Shown here: one piece after another, positions 1 to 5,407 of the stretch
Numbering within the stretch: the first letter of the stretch is position 1
Layout: each line of letters starts with the position of its first letter
Origin: an uncultured Collinsella sp.
GTDB taxonomy: Bacteria; Actinomycetota; Coriobacteriia; Coriobacteriales; Coriobacteriaceae
Length of the DNA: 9,457 nt
Direction of reading: 5' to 3'
NCBI GenBank assembly: GCA_900757385.1
Contig: CAAENO010000159.1
Coordinates: forward strand, 1 to 9,457
Notes under the pieces: model-generated
The model's input: only the letters and a program-made list of their open reading frames with translations
Told to the model about the DNA's origin: nothing
The model's database searches: none
Position numbers and translations under genes: made by a program

Positions 1-1213
1 TCGTTGTCTTATCGCAGGTGAGCTTGGCTTGGACGGTACGGTGCTTCCTGTCAAGGGCGAGGTGGCGTTTCAGCTATTGGCGCGTGATATGGGGCTGTCT
101 TTTATCGCCGGCAGGTCAGACCAGCATGTGCCACTCGCGGGCGTGGATTGTGGATTCATCGATCATTTGTCTCAGCTTGCCCATGGCATGGGCGATGCCG
201 CGCGGCACTACTTGGATTCTGAAGTGCTCGAGGCGACCTTTGAGCCCGAACTCGACTATGCCGACGTACTGGGGCAGGAAGTCGCCAAACGCGGCATGGC
301 GCTGGCGGCAGCGGGTGAGCTCGGTTTGCTTATGGTCGGGTCCCCGGGATCGGGCAAGACGATGCTCGCCCGTCGTATGACCGGCATCCTGCCCGAGCTT
401 TCCGTTGAGGACCAGCAGGAGGCGCTGTGCATCCATTCGGTCTTGGGCGAGAACATCGATGGCTTATTGGCAGGTCATCGGCCATTTCGAAGTCCCCATC
501 ACAGCATATCAACGGCTGGCCTCATTGGCGGAGGGCGCCCGGTGCATCCGGGTGAGATCAGCCTGGCTCATGGCGGCGTGCTCTTTTTGGACGAGCTTGC
601 CGAGTTTCCCACGAGTGTGCTGCAGACGCTGCGTCAGCCCATCGAGCGCGGCTATGTGAGGATCGTGCGCGTCGACGGGGCCTTTACCTTCCCGTCGCGC
701 TTTCAGCTGCTGGCTGCGAGCAATCCCTGTCCCTGCGGCTTTTTGGGCGACCGTGAGGTGCCATGCCGCTGCTCGGCGGCGATGGTCGAGCGCTATCGGT
801 CAAAGCTGCGCGGTCCTTTGGCCGACCGTATCGACATGATGATCGATGTGACCCGTCCCGACCCCCAAGTGATTATCGAGGGTGCGGAGGGTATGTCGTC
901 TGCCGAGTTACGTGACTACGTTGTGCGCGGTCGCGCTTTTCGCGCTTGGCGCGAATCCCGTATGGACGATGCGGATGCCGAGGTCGAGGATGACGAGACG
1001 CGGTCCATTGACGGCGTCGTTTCGACCTTTGAGCTCGATGATGCGGCGGAGAAGTGTGTACTCGGCCTGTCGAAGCGCACACATCTCACGGGTCGCGGTA
1101 TCGTGCGCCTGGTGCGTATCGCTCGTACAATCGCCGACGTCGCCGAGAGCGAGCATGTGACGCAGGACCACGTGCTCGAGGCGGCGATGTACCAGGGAAG
1201 GAGGGACCAATGA
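1..1213 (+). CDS. comM: ComM/YifB-type Mg-chelatase-like AAA+ ATPase (5' end missing)
   Basis: The reading frame is open from base 2, so the gene begins upstream of the window; 403 residues are visible. The first ones (GELGLDGTVLPVKG) match the end of the Lon-protease-like domain that opens this family. About 110-120 residues are probably missing, from a usual length near 510. Walker A (GSPGSGKT) is at visible residues 113-120, and Walker B (GGVLFLDELAEF) has its acidic pair near 197-198. The family blocks RPFRSPHHSIS, the Cys-containing NPCPCGFLGD..CRCS and KLRGPLADRID follow. The C-terminal Mg-chelatase-type helical domain ends the protein and includes an acidic stretch (DDADAEVEDDE). ComM proteins are hexameric helicases that promote branch migration of transforming DNA during natural transformation. 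The stop overlaps the dprA start by 4 bp, so the two are probably translationally coupled. Identity is very secure; a role in competence in this organism is inference. Confidence 0.95.
   Translation, partial: RCLIAGELGLDGTVLPVKGEVAFQLLARDMGLSFIAGRSDQHVPLAGVDCGFIDHLSQLAHGMGDAARHYLDSEVLEATFEPELDYADVLGQEVAKRGMALAAAGELGLLMVGSPGSGKTMLARRMTGILPELSVEDQQEALCIHSVLGENIDGLLAGHRPFRSPHHSISTAGLIGGGRPVHPGEISLAHGGVLFLDELAEFPTSVLQTLRQPIERGYVRIVRVDGAFTFPSRFQLLAASNPCPCGFLGDREVPCRCSAAMVERYRSKLRGPLADRIDMMIDVTRPDPQVIIEGAEGMSSAELRDYVVRGRAFRAWRESRMDDADAEVEDDETRSIDGVVSTFELDDAAEKCVLGLSKRTHLTGRGIVRLVRIARTIADVAESEHVTQDHVLEAAMYQGRRDQ
1198..1204 (+). promoter_or_regulatory. Ribosome binding site of dprA
   Basis: AAGGAGG lies inside the end of comM. 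It is 5 nt from the ATG at 1210 and 8 nt from the ATG at 1213. Two ATG codons stand side by side and spacing alone does not separate them. The first forms the ATGA overlap with the comM stop and is used here. Confidence 0.7.
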
Positions 1214-2145
1214 TGGCCGAGGGGACCTTTGAGCTGCATCCAGGTGATACGTTGTATCCCGAGACCGTTTTGGAGCTTTCTGATGTACCCCAGACGCTCT
1301 ATGTGCGCGGCAACCCCGAGGTGCTTTCGACGCCCGCGCTCTCCATCATCGGCGCGCGCAAGGCCTCGCCGTATGGTCTTGCCGTGGCAGAGCTTGCGTC
1401 AAAGGTGGCGGTCGAGGCGGGCGTGACGGTAGTCTCGGGCGGCGCGGTCGGTTGTGACCAGGCCTCGGGTTGGGCTGCGGTCAACGCTGGCGGTAAACAC
1501 GTCGTGGTGCTGGGGACGGGCGCCGACGTGGTCTACCCGCGTTCGAGCGCGGGGCTTATTACGCGCACGCTCGATACGGGTGGCGCGGTCGTGTCGATCT
1601 CTCCGTGGGGCATGGGTCCGCGCAAGTTTGCCTTTCCGCGCCGCAATCGCGTAATCGCGGCCTTGTCGCAAGCCCTCTTTGTATCCGAGGCGGGTATGCC
1701 TTCCGGGACGTTTTCTACAGCCGAGGCTGCTATGGATTTGGGGCGAGAACTTCTTGCCGTGCCGGGGTCGATCCTATCGCCCGAGTCGCGTGGCACGAAT
1801 TACCTCATTGCGAACGGTGCCTGCTGCATCATCGACGAGGAATCTATCGAGATGGCTATTTCACGCATCTACGGCACCCTGCGCTACTCGCGCCCCGATG
1901 CTCCCGGCATTGCCGACCTGGATCAAACACAGCAGACCGTGATGCATGCACTCATCGCCTCTCCGCTCAAGGTCGACGACATCGCGGCACTCGTCTCGCT
2001 CGATGCCGTTGGCGTACTTAAGCTCCTGGGTTCGCTTGAGCTCGAGGGCCTTATCGAGCGCATGATGGATGGAAGGTATGCGCCCTCCAAGTTTGCCCTT
2101 CACGCCCAGACACCCTTCGGTCACAATGGAAAACGTGTCAATTAG
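1210..2145 (+). CDS. dprA: DNA-processing protein DprA (DNA protecting protein)
   Basis: The protein has 311 residues. DprA binds incoming single-stranded DNA and loads RecA onto it during transformation; it is also common in species not known to be competent. A Rossmann-type domain covers roughly residues 25-215, with family blocks SIIGARKASPYG (45-56), SGGAVGCDQ (76-84), GGKHVVVLGTGADVVYP (94-110), FPRRNRVIAALS (142-153) and SGTFSTAEAAMDLGRELLAVPG (165-186). A small winged-helix-like C-terminal domain follows (about 240-297). It is short because the usual N-terminal SAM-like extension is largely absent. The phosphate-binding loop reads AVG where many DprA proteins have ARG. The frame stays open further upstream inside comM, but the SD-supported start at 1210 (or 1213) fits the family. 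It overlaps comM by 4 bp and precedes trmFO by 14 nt. Confidence 0.93.
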   Translation: MMAEGTFELHPGDTLYPETVLELSDVPQTLYVRGNPEVLSTPALSIIGARKASPYGLAVAELASKVAVEAGVTVVSGGAVGCDQASGWAAVNAGGKHVVVLGTGADVVYPRSSAGLITRTLDTGGAVVSISPWGMGPRKFAFPRRNRVIAALSQALFVSEAGMPSGTFSTAEAAMDLGRELLAVPGSILSPESRGTNYLIANGACCIIDEESIEMAISRIYGTLRYSRPDAPGIADLDQTQQTVMHALIASPLKVDDIAALVSLDAVGVLKLLGSLELEGLIERMMDGRYAPSKFALHAQTPFGHNGKRVN

Positions 2146-2150
2146 AAAGG
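2146..2150 (+). promoter_or_regulatory. Ribosome binding site deciding the trmFO start
   Basis: AAAGG, directly after the dprA stop, is 9 nt before the ATG at 2160. An in-frame TTG at 2154 is only 3 nt away, too close for initiation, so the ATG at 2160 is preferred. Confidence 0.6.
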
Positions 2151-2159
2151 TGTTTGCAG

Positions 2160-3497
2160 ATGCTGTTTGATCAGGTGACGGTTATCGGTGGCGGTCTGGC
2201 GGGTTCGGAGTGCGCGATTCAGCTGGCGGATCGCGGGTTTTCCGTAAAGCTGTGCGAGATGCGCCCCCAGGTGAGCTCCCCGGCCCACCATACCGATCAC
2301 CTGGCAGAGCTCGTCTGTTCCAATTCGTTTAAGTCGACCCGTCCGGATTCCGCGGCTGGTTTGCTGAAGGCCGAGCTTAAGCGCATGGGTTCAGTCCTGC
2401 TCGATTGCGCCCATCGCGCGGCTGTTCCCGCCGGCGGTGCCCTGGCGGTCGACCGCGTCAAGTTTTCCGAGCTTGTCGAGGCCGAGGTTGCCGCCCGTCC
2501 CAATATCGAGGTCGCGCACGGCGAGGTCACGCAGATTCCCGAGGGCCACGTGGTCATTGCCGCGGGCCCGCTGTGTTCACCGGCGCTGAGCGAAGAGGTC
2601 ATGAAGCTCGTCGGTGGCGACGCCCTTGCGTTCTTCGATGCCGCGGCGCCGATCGTCGATGCCTCCACGCTCGATATGGACGTGCTGTTTTCGCAGTCGC
2701 GCTACGAGGAGCAGGGGAGCGGCGACTATCTCAACGCTCCGCTCAATAAGGAGGAGTACGAGGCCTTTATCGAGGCGCTTACTACGGCCGACCGCGTGGT
2801 GCTCAAGGACTTTGAGGGCGGCGATCTGTTCCAGGCCTGCCAGCCTGCCGAGGAAGTTGCGCGCACCGGCAAGGACGCCATTCGCTTTGGCGCCATGAAG
2901 CCCGTCGGCCTCACCGACCCGCGTACCGGACGTCGCCCCTGGGCGGCGATCCAGCTGCGCGCCGAGAACAAGGAGAAGACCGCCTATAACCTGGTGGGCT
3001 TCCAGACCAACCTGACCTTTGGCGAGCAGAAGCGCGTCTTCCATATGGTGCCGGGCCTGGAGAACGCTGAGTTCTTCCGCTACGGTGTCATGCACCGCAA
3101 TACCTTTGTCGACGCCCCGCACGTGCTCGATGGCACCTTCGCCGTGCCCGGTACCGGTGTGCGCCTGGCCGGTCAGATCACCGGCACCGAGGGGTACATG
3201 GAAGCCGTGGCGACAGGTCTGCTCGCGGCGCTCAACACCTATGCCGATGCTATCGGTGCCGCGGGCGTCGAGTTGCCGCGTGTGGGTGCCCTGGGTGCGC
3301 TCGTGGGCTATGCGACCGATCCTGCCACCGTGGGCTATCAGCCCATGCATGTCAACTTTGGCCTGGTGCCGCCACTCGAGGATGGTAAGCGCCACAGCAA
3401 GCGCGACCGCTACCAGGCCTATACGGACCGTGCGCTCGAGGCCCTTGATGCCTATCTGGCCACTCGTCCTGATCTGTTTGGAGGCGACCGGTCATAG
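2160..3497 (+). CDS. trmFO: Methylenetetrahydrofolate--tRNA-(uracil-5-)-methyltransferase TrmFO
   Basis: This 445-residue flavoprotein (family usual 435-460) makes 5-methyluridine at position 54 of the tRNA T-loop, using 5,10-methylenetetrahydrofolate as carbon donor and reduced FAD. The N-terminal FAD-binding dinucleotide motif is VTVIGGGLAGSE (6-17). Further family blocks are ELVCSNSFKS (50-59), VPAGGALAVDR (89-99), FDAAAPIVD (159-167), FGAMKPVGLTDPRTGRRPWA (243-262), GFQTNLTFGEQKRVF (280-294), PGLENAEFFRYGVMHRNTF (298-316) and AGQITGTEGYMEA (337-349). Two cysteines known to matter in Bacillus TrmFO appear conserved, as C53 and C227 (FQACQP). Position 192 is Ala (DYLNAPL) where I remember DYINCPM in many homologues. 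The dprA-trmFO-xerC order resembles Bacillus dprA-topA-trmFO-xerC, but topA is absent here. The stop TAG lies at the putative xerC start. Confidence 0.97.
   Translation: MLFDQVTVIGGGLAGSECAIQLADRGFSVKLCEMRPQVSSPAHHTDHLAELVCSNSFKSTRPDSAAGLLKAELKRMGSVLLDCAHRAAVPAGGALAVDRVKFSELVEAEVAARPNIEVAHGEVTQIPEGHVVIAAGPLCSPALSEEVMKLVGGDALAFFDAAAPIVDASTLDMDVLFSQSRYEEQGSGDYLNAPLNKEEYEAFIEALTTADRVVLKDFEGGDLFQACQPAEEVARTGKDAIRFGAMKPVGLTDPRTGRRPWAAIQLRAENKEKTAYNLVGFQTNLTFGEQKRVFHMVPGLENAEFFRYGVMHRNTFVDAPHVLDGTFAVPGTGVRLAGQITGTEGYMEAVATGLLAALNTYADAIGAAGVELPRVGALGALVGYATDPATVGYQPMHVNFGLVPPLEDGKRHSKRDRYQAYTDRALEALDAYLATRPDLFGGDRS
3480..3484 (+). promoter_or_regulatory. Shine-Dalgarno sequence that points to the xerC start
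   Basis: GGAGG inside the last codons of trmFO is 9 nt before ATA at 3494 and 6 nt before GTC at 3491. There is no ATG, GTG or TTG in the xerC frame within the normal distance. The site marks where initiation is expected even though the codon there is non-canonical. Confidence 0.55.
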
Positions 3498-4414
3498 CCT
3501 TTGACCTGTACGACACCGTCGACTCGTTTATCGCCTATATCTCACGTGTCGAGGGACTTTCTCCCAACACGGTGACGGCCTATGGCTCGAGGCTGGAGCG
3601 CTTTGCTGCCTGGTGCGAGCGCGAGGATATCGATGCTTTCGCTGCCGACGTGCGCACCATTCGCCGCTATCTTGCCGAGCTTTCGCGTGAGCAGGTGGCT
3701 CCCCGAACGCTTGCGGCGCATCTGTCGGCTATCCGATCGCTCTATCGATGGATGGCTGCCGAGGGGGTCGTGGAGGGCGATGTGGTCTCGGCAATTTCCT
3801 CGCCCAAGCTCCCGCGCGATCTACCCGGTGTGCTGACGACCCAACAGGTGGAGGCGCTGCTCAAGACGCCTGATACCTCAACACCCGCGGGACTGCGCGA
3901 TGCGACGATGCTCGAGCTGCTCTATGCCTCGGGCGCCCGTATCTCTGAGCTCGCAGCACTCAATGTGGAGTCCATTGCGTGGTCCGAACGCACGCTGCGC
4001 CTGTGGGGCAAGGGGAGCAAAGAACGTATCGTCCCTCTGTATCGTCGTGCGCTCGAGGCGACGCGTCTCTATATTGAGGAGGGGAGGCCGGAGTTGCTCG
4101 CTCAGGCAAAGCGTCGTGACCCCGTTACCGGGCCGCATCCGCTGCTTATATCGGCGCGCGGTAATCGCATGAGTGCCGCCATGCTCAGGCGGCGGTTTCA
4201 TACGCTGGCGACGCTCGCCGGCATGCCTGCCGACATCGCCCCGCATGCGATGCGCCATACCTTTGCGACCGACTTGCTCGAGGGCGGTGCGGACCTGCGC
4301 TCGGTTCAAGAGCTGCTGGGCCATGCGAGCCTGTCCACGACGCAGATCTACACGCATCTCACACCCGATCGGCTTAAGCGGGCTGTGTCTCAAGCCCATC
4401 CCCGCGGCGAATAG
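3494..4414 (+). CDS. xerC: Tyrosine recombinase XerC/XerD (chromosome dimer resolution)
   Basis: About 306 residues if translation starts at ATA 3494; XerC/XerD proteins are usually 295-305. Xer recombinases resolve chromosome dimers at dif sites. The N-terminal SAM-like core-binding domain is clear (DSFIAYISRVEGLSPNTV.AY, about 10-95). The catalytic domain keeps every active-site residue: R149 (GARISEL), K173 (WGKGSKERIVPL), H251 and R254 (PHAMRHTFAT), H277 (LLGHASLSTTQ) and nucleophile Y286 (IYTHLTP). The first ordinary in-frame start is GTG 3572 (residue 27). Starting there would remove the first helix of the DNA-binding clamp, and no good SD precedes it. Family-like sequence continues upstream to about 3500, and the frame closes at TGA 3470. 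I therefore place the start at ATA 3494, overlapping the trmFO stop. XerC and XerD cannot be told apart by eye; the symbol follows the trmFO neighbourhood. Confidence 0.9.
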   Translation: MAFDLYDTVDSFIAYISRVEGLSPNTVTAYGSRLERFAAWCEREDIDAFAADVRTIRRYLAELSREQVAPRTLAAHLSAIRSLYRWMAAEGVVEGDVVSAISSPKLPRDLPGVLTTQQVEALLKTPDTSTPAGLRDATMLELLYASGARISELAALNVESIAWSERTLRLWGKGSKERIVPLYRRALEATRLYIEEGRPELLAQAKRRDPVTGPHPLLISARGNRMSAAMLRRRFHTLATLAGMPADIAPHAMRHTFATDLLEGGADLRSVQELLGHASLSTTQIYTHLTPDRLKRAVSQAHPRGE

Positions 4415-4419
4415 TGGCT

Positions 4420-4429
4420 GGGACGTCCC
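4420..4429 (+). repeat. Perfect 10-bp palindrome after xerC
   Basis: GGGACGTCCC reads identically on both strands. It sits 5 nt after the xerC stop and about 35 bp upstream of the -35 box of the rpsB promoter. It has no T-tract, so it is not a terminator. It could be an operator half-site pair or chance. Confidence 0.4.
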
Positions 4430-4463
4430 GCGCCGCGCTCAGGTGTGTGGTTTTGATTGCGGG

Positions 4464-4492
4464 TTGGCAGGAAGATGCATTCCTGCTATCAT
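4464..4492 (+). promoter_or_regulatory. Sigma70-type promoter for rpsB-tsf
   Basis: TTGGCA (4464-4469) and TATCAT (4487-4492) are separated by exactly 17 bp, and the -10 is extended by TGC (4484-4486). The expected start of transcription is near 4499, giving a leader of about 135 nt before rpsB. This is the best promoter in the window and fits the strong expression expected of a ribosomal protein gene. Confidence 0.7.
4467..4486 (+). repeat. Inverted repeat inside the rpsB promoter spacer
   Basis: The arms GCAGGAA (4467-4473) and TTCCTGC (4480-4486) are perfect 7-bp complements around a 6-nt centre (GATGCA). The repeat overlaps the last three bases of the -35 box and ends at the base before the -10 box. 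It could be a repressor operator or form a hairpin at the 3' end of xerC read-through RNA. No T-run follows, so intrinsic termination is unlikely. Confidence 0.55.
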
Positions 4493-4498
4493 TCATCG

Positions 4499-4633
4499 GG
4501 TTGCTTCACGGCAACAGGTTTTTATCACGCACGCGCGGCTACTTCATACCGTGGTGCCCGGGCTTTGGTAGCACATGTCCGGGTTGGTTTTGGAGGATGA
4601 CCCCGCGCGGAGGCAAACCACAGGAGGTTTAAC
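4499..4633 (+). promoter_or_regulatory. Structured 5' leader of rpsB, candidate autoregulatory leader
   Basis: No protein-coding signal is evident here. Elements seen by eye: (1) hairpin GTTGC/GCAAC (4500-4504 with 4511-4515) at the expected 5' end, followed by TTTTT at 4519-4523; (2) stem CCCGG/CCGGG (4557-4561 with 4579-4583) enclosing GCT/AGC (4562-4564 with 4570-4572), leaving ACATGT as a one-sided bulge; (3) TGGTTT (4585-4590) complementary to AAACCA (4615-4620); (4) AAACC (4615-4619) alternatively pairing with GGTTT (4626-4630), which would cover part of the true Shine-Dalgarno AGGAGG (4622-4627). Extra GGAGG motifs lie at 4592-4596 and 4609-4613. S2 is known to repress its own operon through the rpsB leader in enterobacteria. 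Equivalent control here is inference, and I do not recognise the structure as a known family. Confidence 0.45.
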
Positions 4634-5362
4634 ATGGCTACCAAGATTAATATCCGCACCCTGCTCGAGGCCGGCTGCCACTTCGGTCACCAGACCCGTC
4701 GCTGGAACCCCAAGATGAAGCCGTTCATCTTCGGTGAGCGCAACGGCATCTACATCCTCGACCTCAAGCAGACCATCCTCGACGCCGACCAGGCCTACAC
4801 CTTCGTCAAGAACGTCGCCAAGGGCGGCAACGTGCTGTTCGTCGGCACCAAGAAGCAGGCTCAGGAGGCCGTCAAGAACGCTGCTGAGCGCGCCAACATG
4901 CCTTACATCAACCAGCGTTGGCTCGGCGGCATGCTGACCAACTTCGTCACCATCCGCTCCCGCATCAACCGCATGGAGGAGCTCGAGGCCATGGTCGAGG
5001 ACGGTCGCATGGCAGTGCTCCCCAAGAAGGAGCAGGCTGTGCTCGGCAAGGAGCTCACCAAGCTCCAGACCAACCTCGGTGGTGCCCGCGACATGAAGGG
5101 TCTGCCCCAGGCTCTCTTCGTCATCGACACCAAGCGCGAGGAGAACGCCATCAAGGAGGCTCAGCGCCTGAACATCCCCGTCGTCGCTCTGATCGACACC
5201 AACTCCGATCCCGACGAGGTCGAGTACGGCATTCCCTGCAATGATGACGCTATCTCTGCTGTCACCCTTATGTGCGAGCTCATGGCTGACGCCTGCCTCG
5301 CTGGCTCCGGCAAGGAGCAGGTCTCCGAGGCCGAGATGGCCGCTGAGCCCAAGGCCGAGTAA
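4634..5362 (+). CDS. rpsB: 30S ribosomal protein S2
   Basis: This 242-residue protein (family about 230-260) is a small-subunit component that binds late on the 30S head-body junction and helps hold S1 where S1 is present. Diagnostic blocks are AGCHFGHQTRRWNPKM (13-28), FIFGERNGIYILDL (31-44), VLFVGTKKQA (67-76), YINQRWLGGMLTNF (91-104), GLPQALFVIDTKREENAIKEA (156-176, continuous) and IPVVALIDTNSDPD (181-194) with VEYGIPCNDDAISA (196-209). The C-terminal tail is short, acidic and Ala/Glu-rich. AGGAGG at 4622-4627 is 6 nt before the ATG. Codon choice is strongly biased to C-ending codons, as expected for high expression. It is followed after 45 nt by tsf, the usual bacterial partner, from the promoter at 4464-4492. 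Confidence 0.99.
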   Translation: MATKINIRTLLEAGCHFGHQTRRWNPKMKPFIFGERNGIYILDLKQTILDADQAYTFVKNVAKGGNVLFVGTKKQAQEAVKNAAERANMPYINQRWLGGMLTNFVTIRSRINRMEELEAMVEDGRMAVLPKKEQAVLGKELTKLQTNLGGARDMKGLPQALFVIDTKREENAIKEAQRLNIPVVALIDTNSDPDEVEYGIPCNDDAISAVTLMCELMADACLAGSGKEQVSEAEMAAEPKAE

Positions 5363-5407
5363 ATCAGTCTTAGTTAATTCTTTTTCATCTCTTTGAAAGG
5401 AACCACA

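Noticed and set aside
2577..3395. A 272-codon minus-strand open frame inside trmFO
   Set aside because: trmFO is unmistakable on the + strand over this whole stretch. The antisense product has no recognisable domain and no start signals.
3494..4414. Xer-like recombinase as an integrase of a mobile element or phage
   Set aside because: Length, LLGHASLSTTQIYTHLTP-type C-terminal region and operon position next to trmFO match chromosomal XerC/XerD. There are no flanking att-like repeats, excisionase or cargo genes.
4467..4492. Hairpin GCAGGAA/TTCCTGC as a terminator for xerC
   Set aside because: The sequence after the stem is TATCATTCAT, not a T-run, and the stem is only 7 bp. Its coincidence with promoter boxes argues for another role.
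4414..4632. Possible small gene (up to 72 codons) or an 11-codon upstream ORF at 4597-4632 before rpsB
   Set aside because: The long version runs through the promoter and has no coding character. The short one has its GGAGG touching the ATG with no spacer. Regulatory RNA explains the region better, though a leader peptide cannot be fully excluded.
5363..5407. Attenuator or terminator between rpsB and tsf
   Set aside because: There is a T-rich run (TTCTTTTTCAT) but no preceding inverted repeat, so intrinsic termination is not supported.
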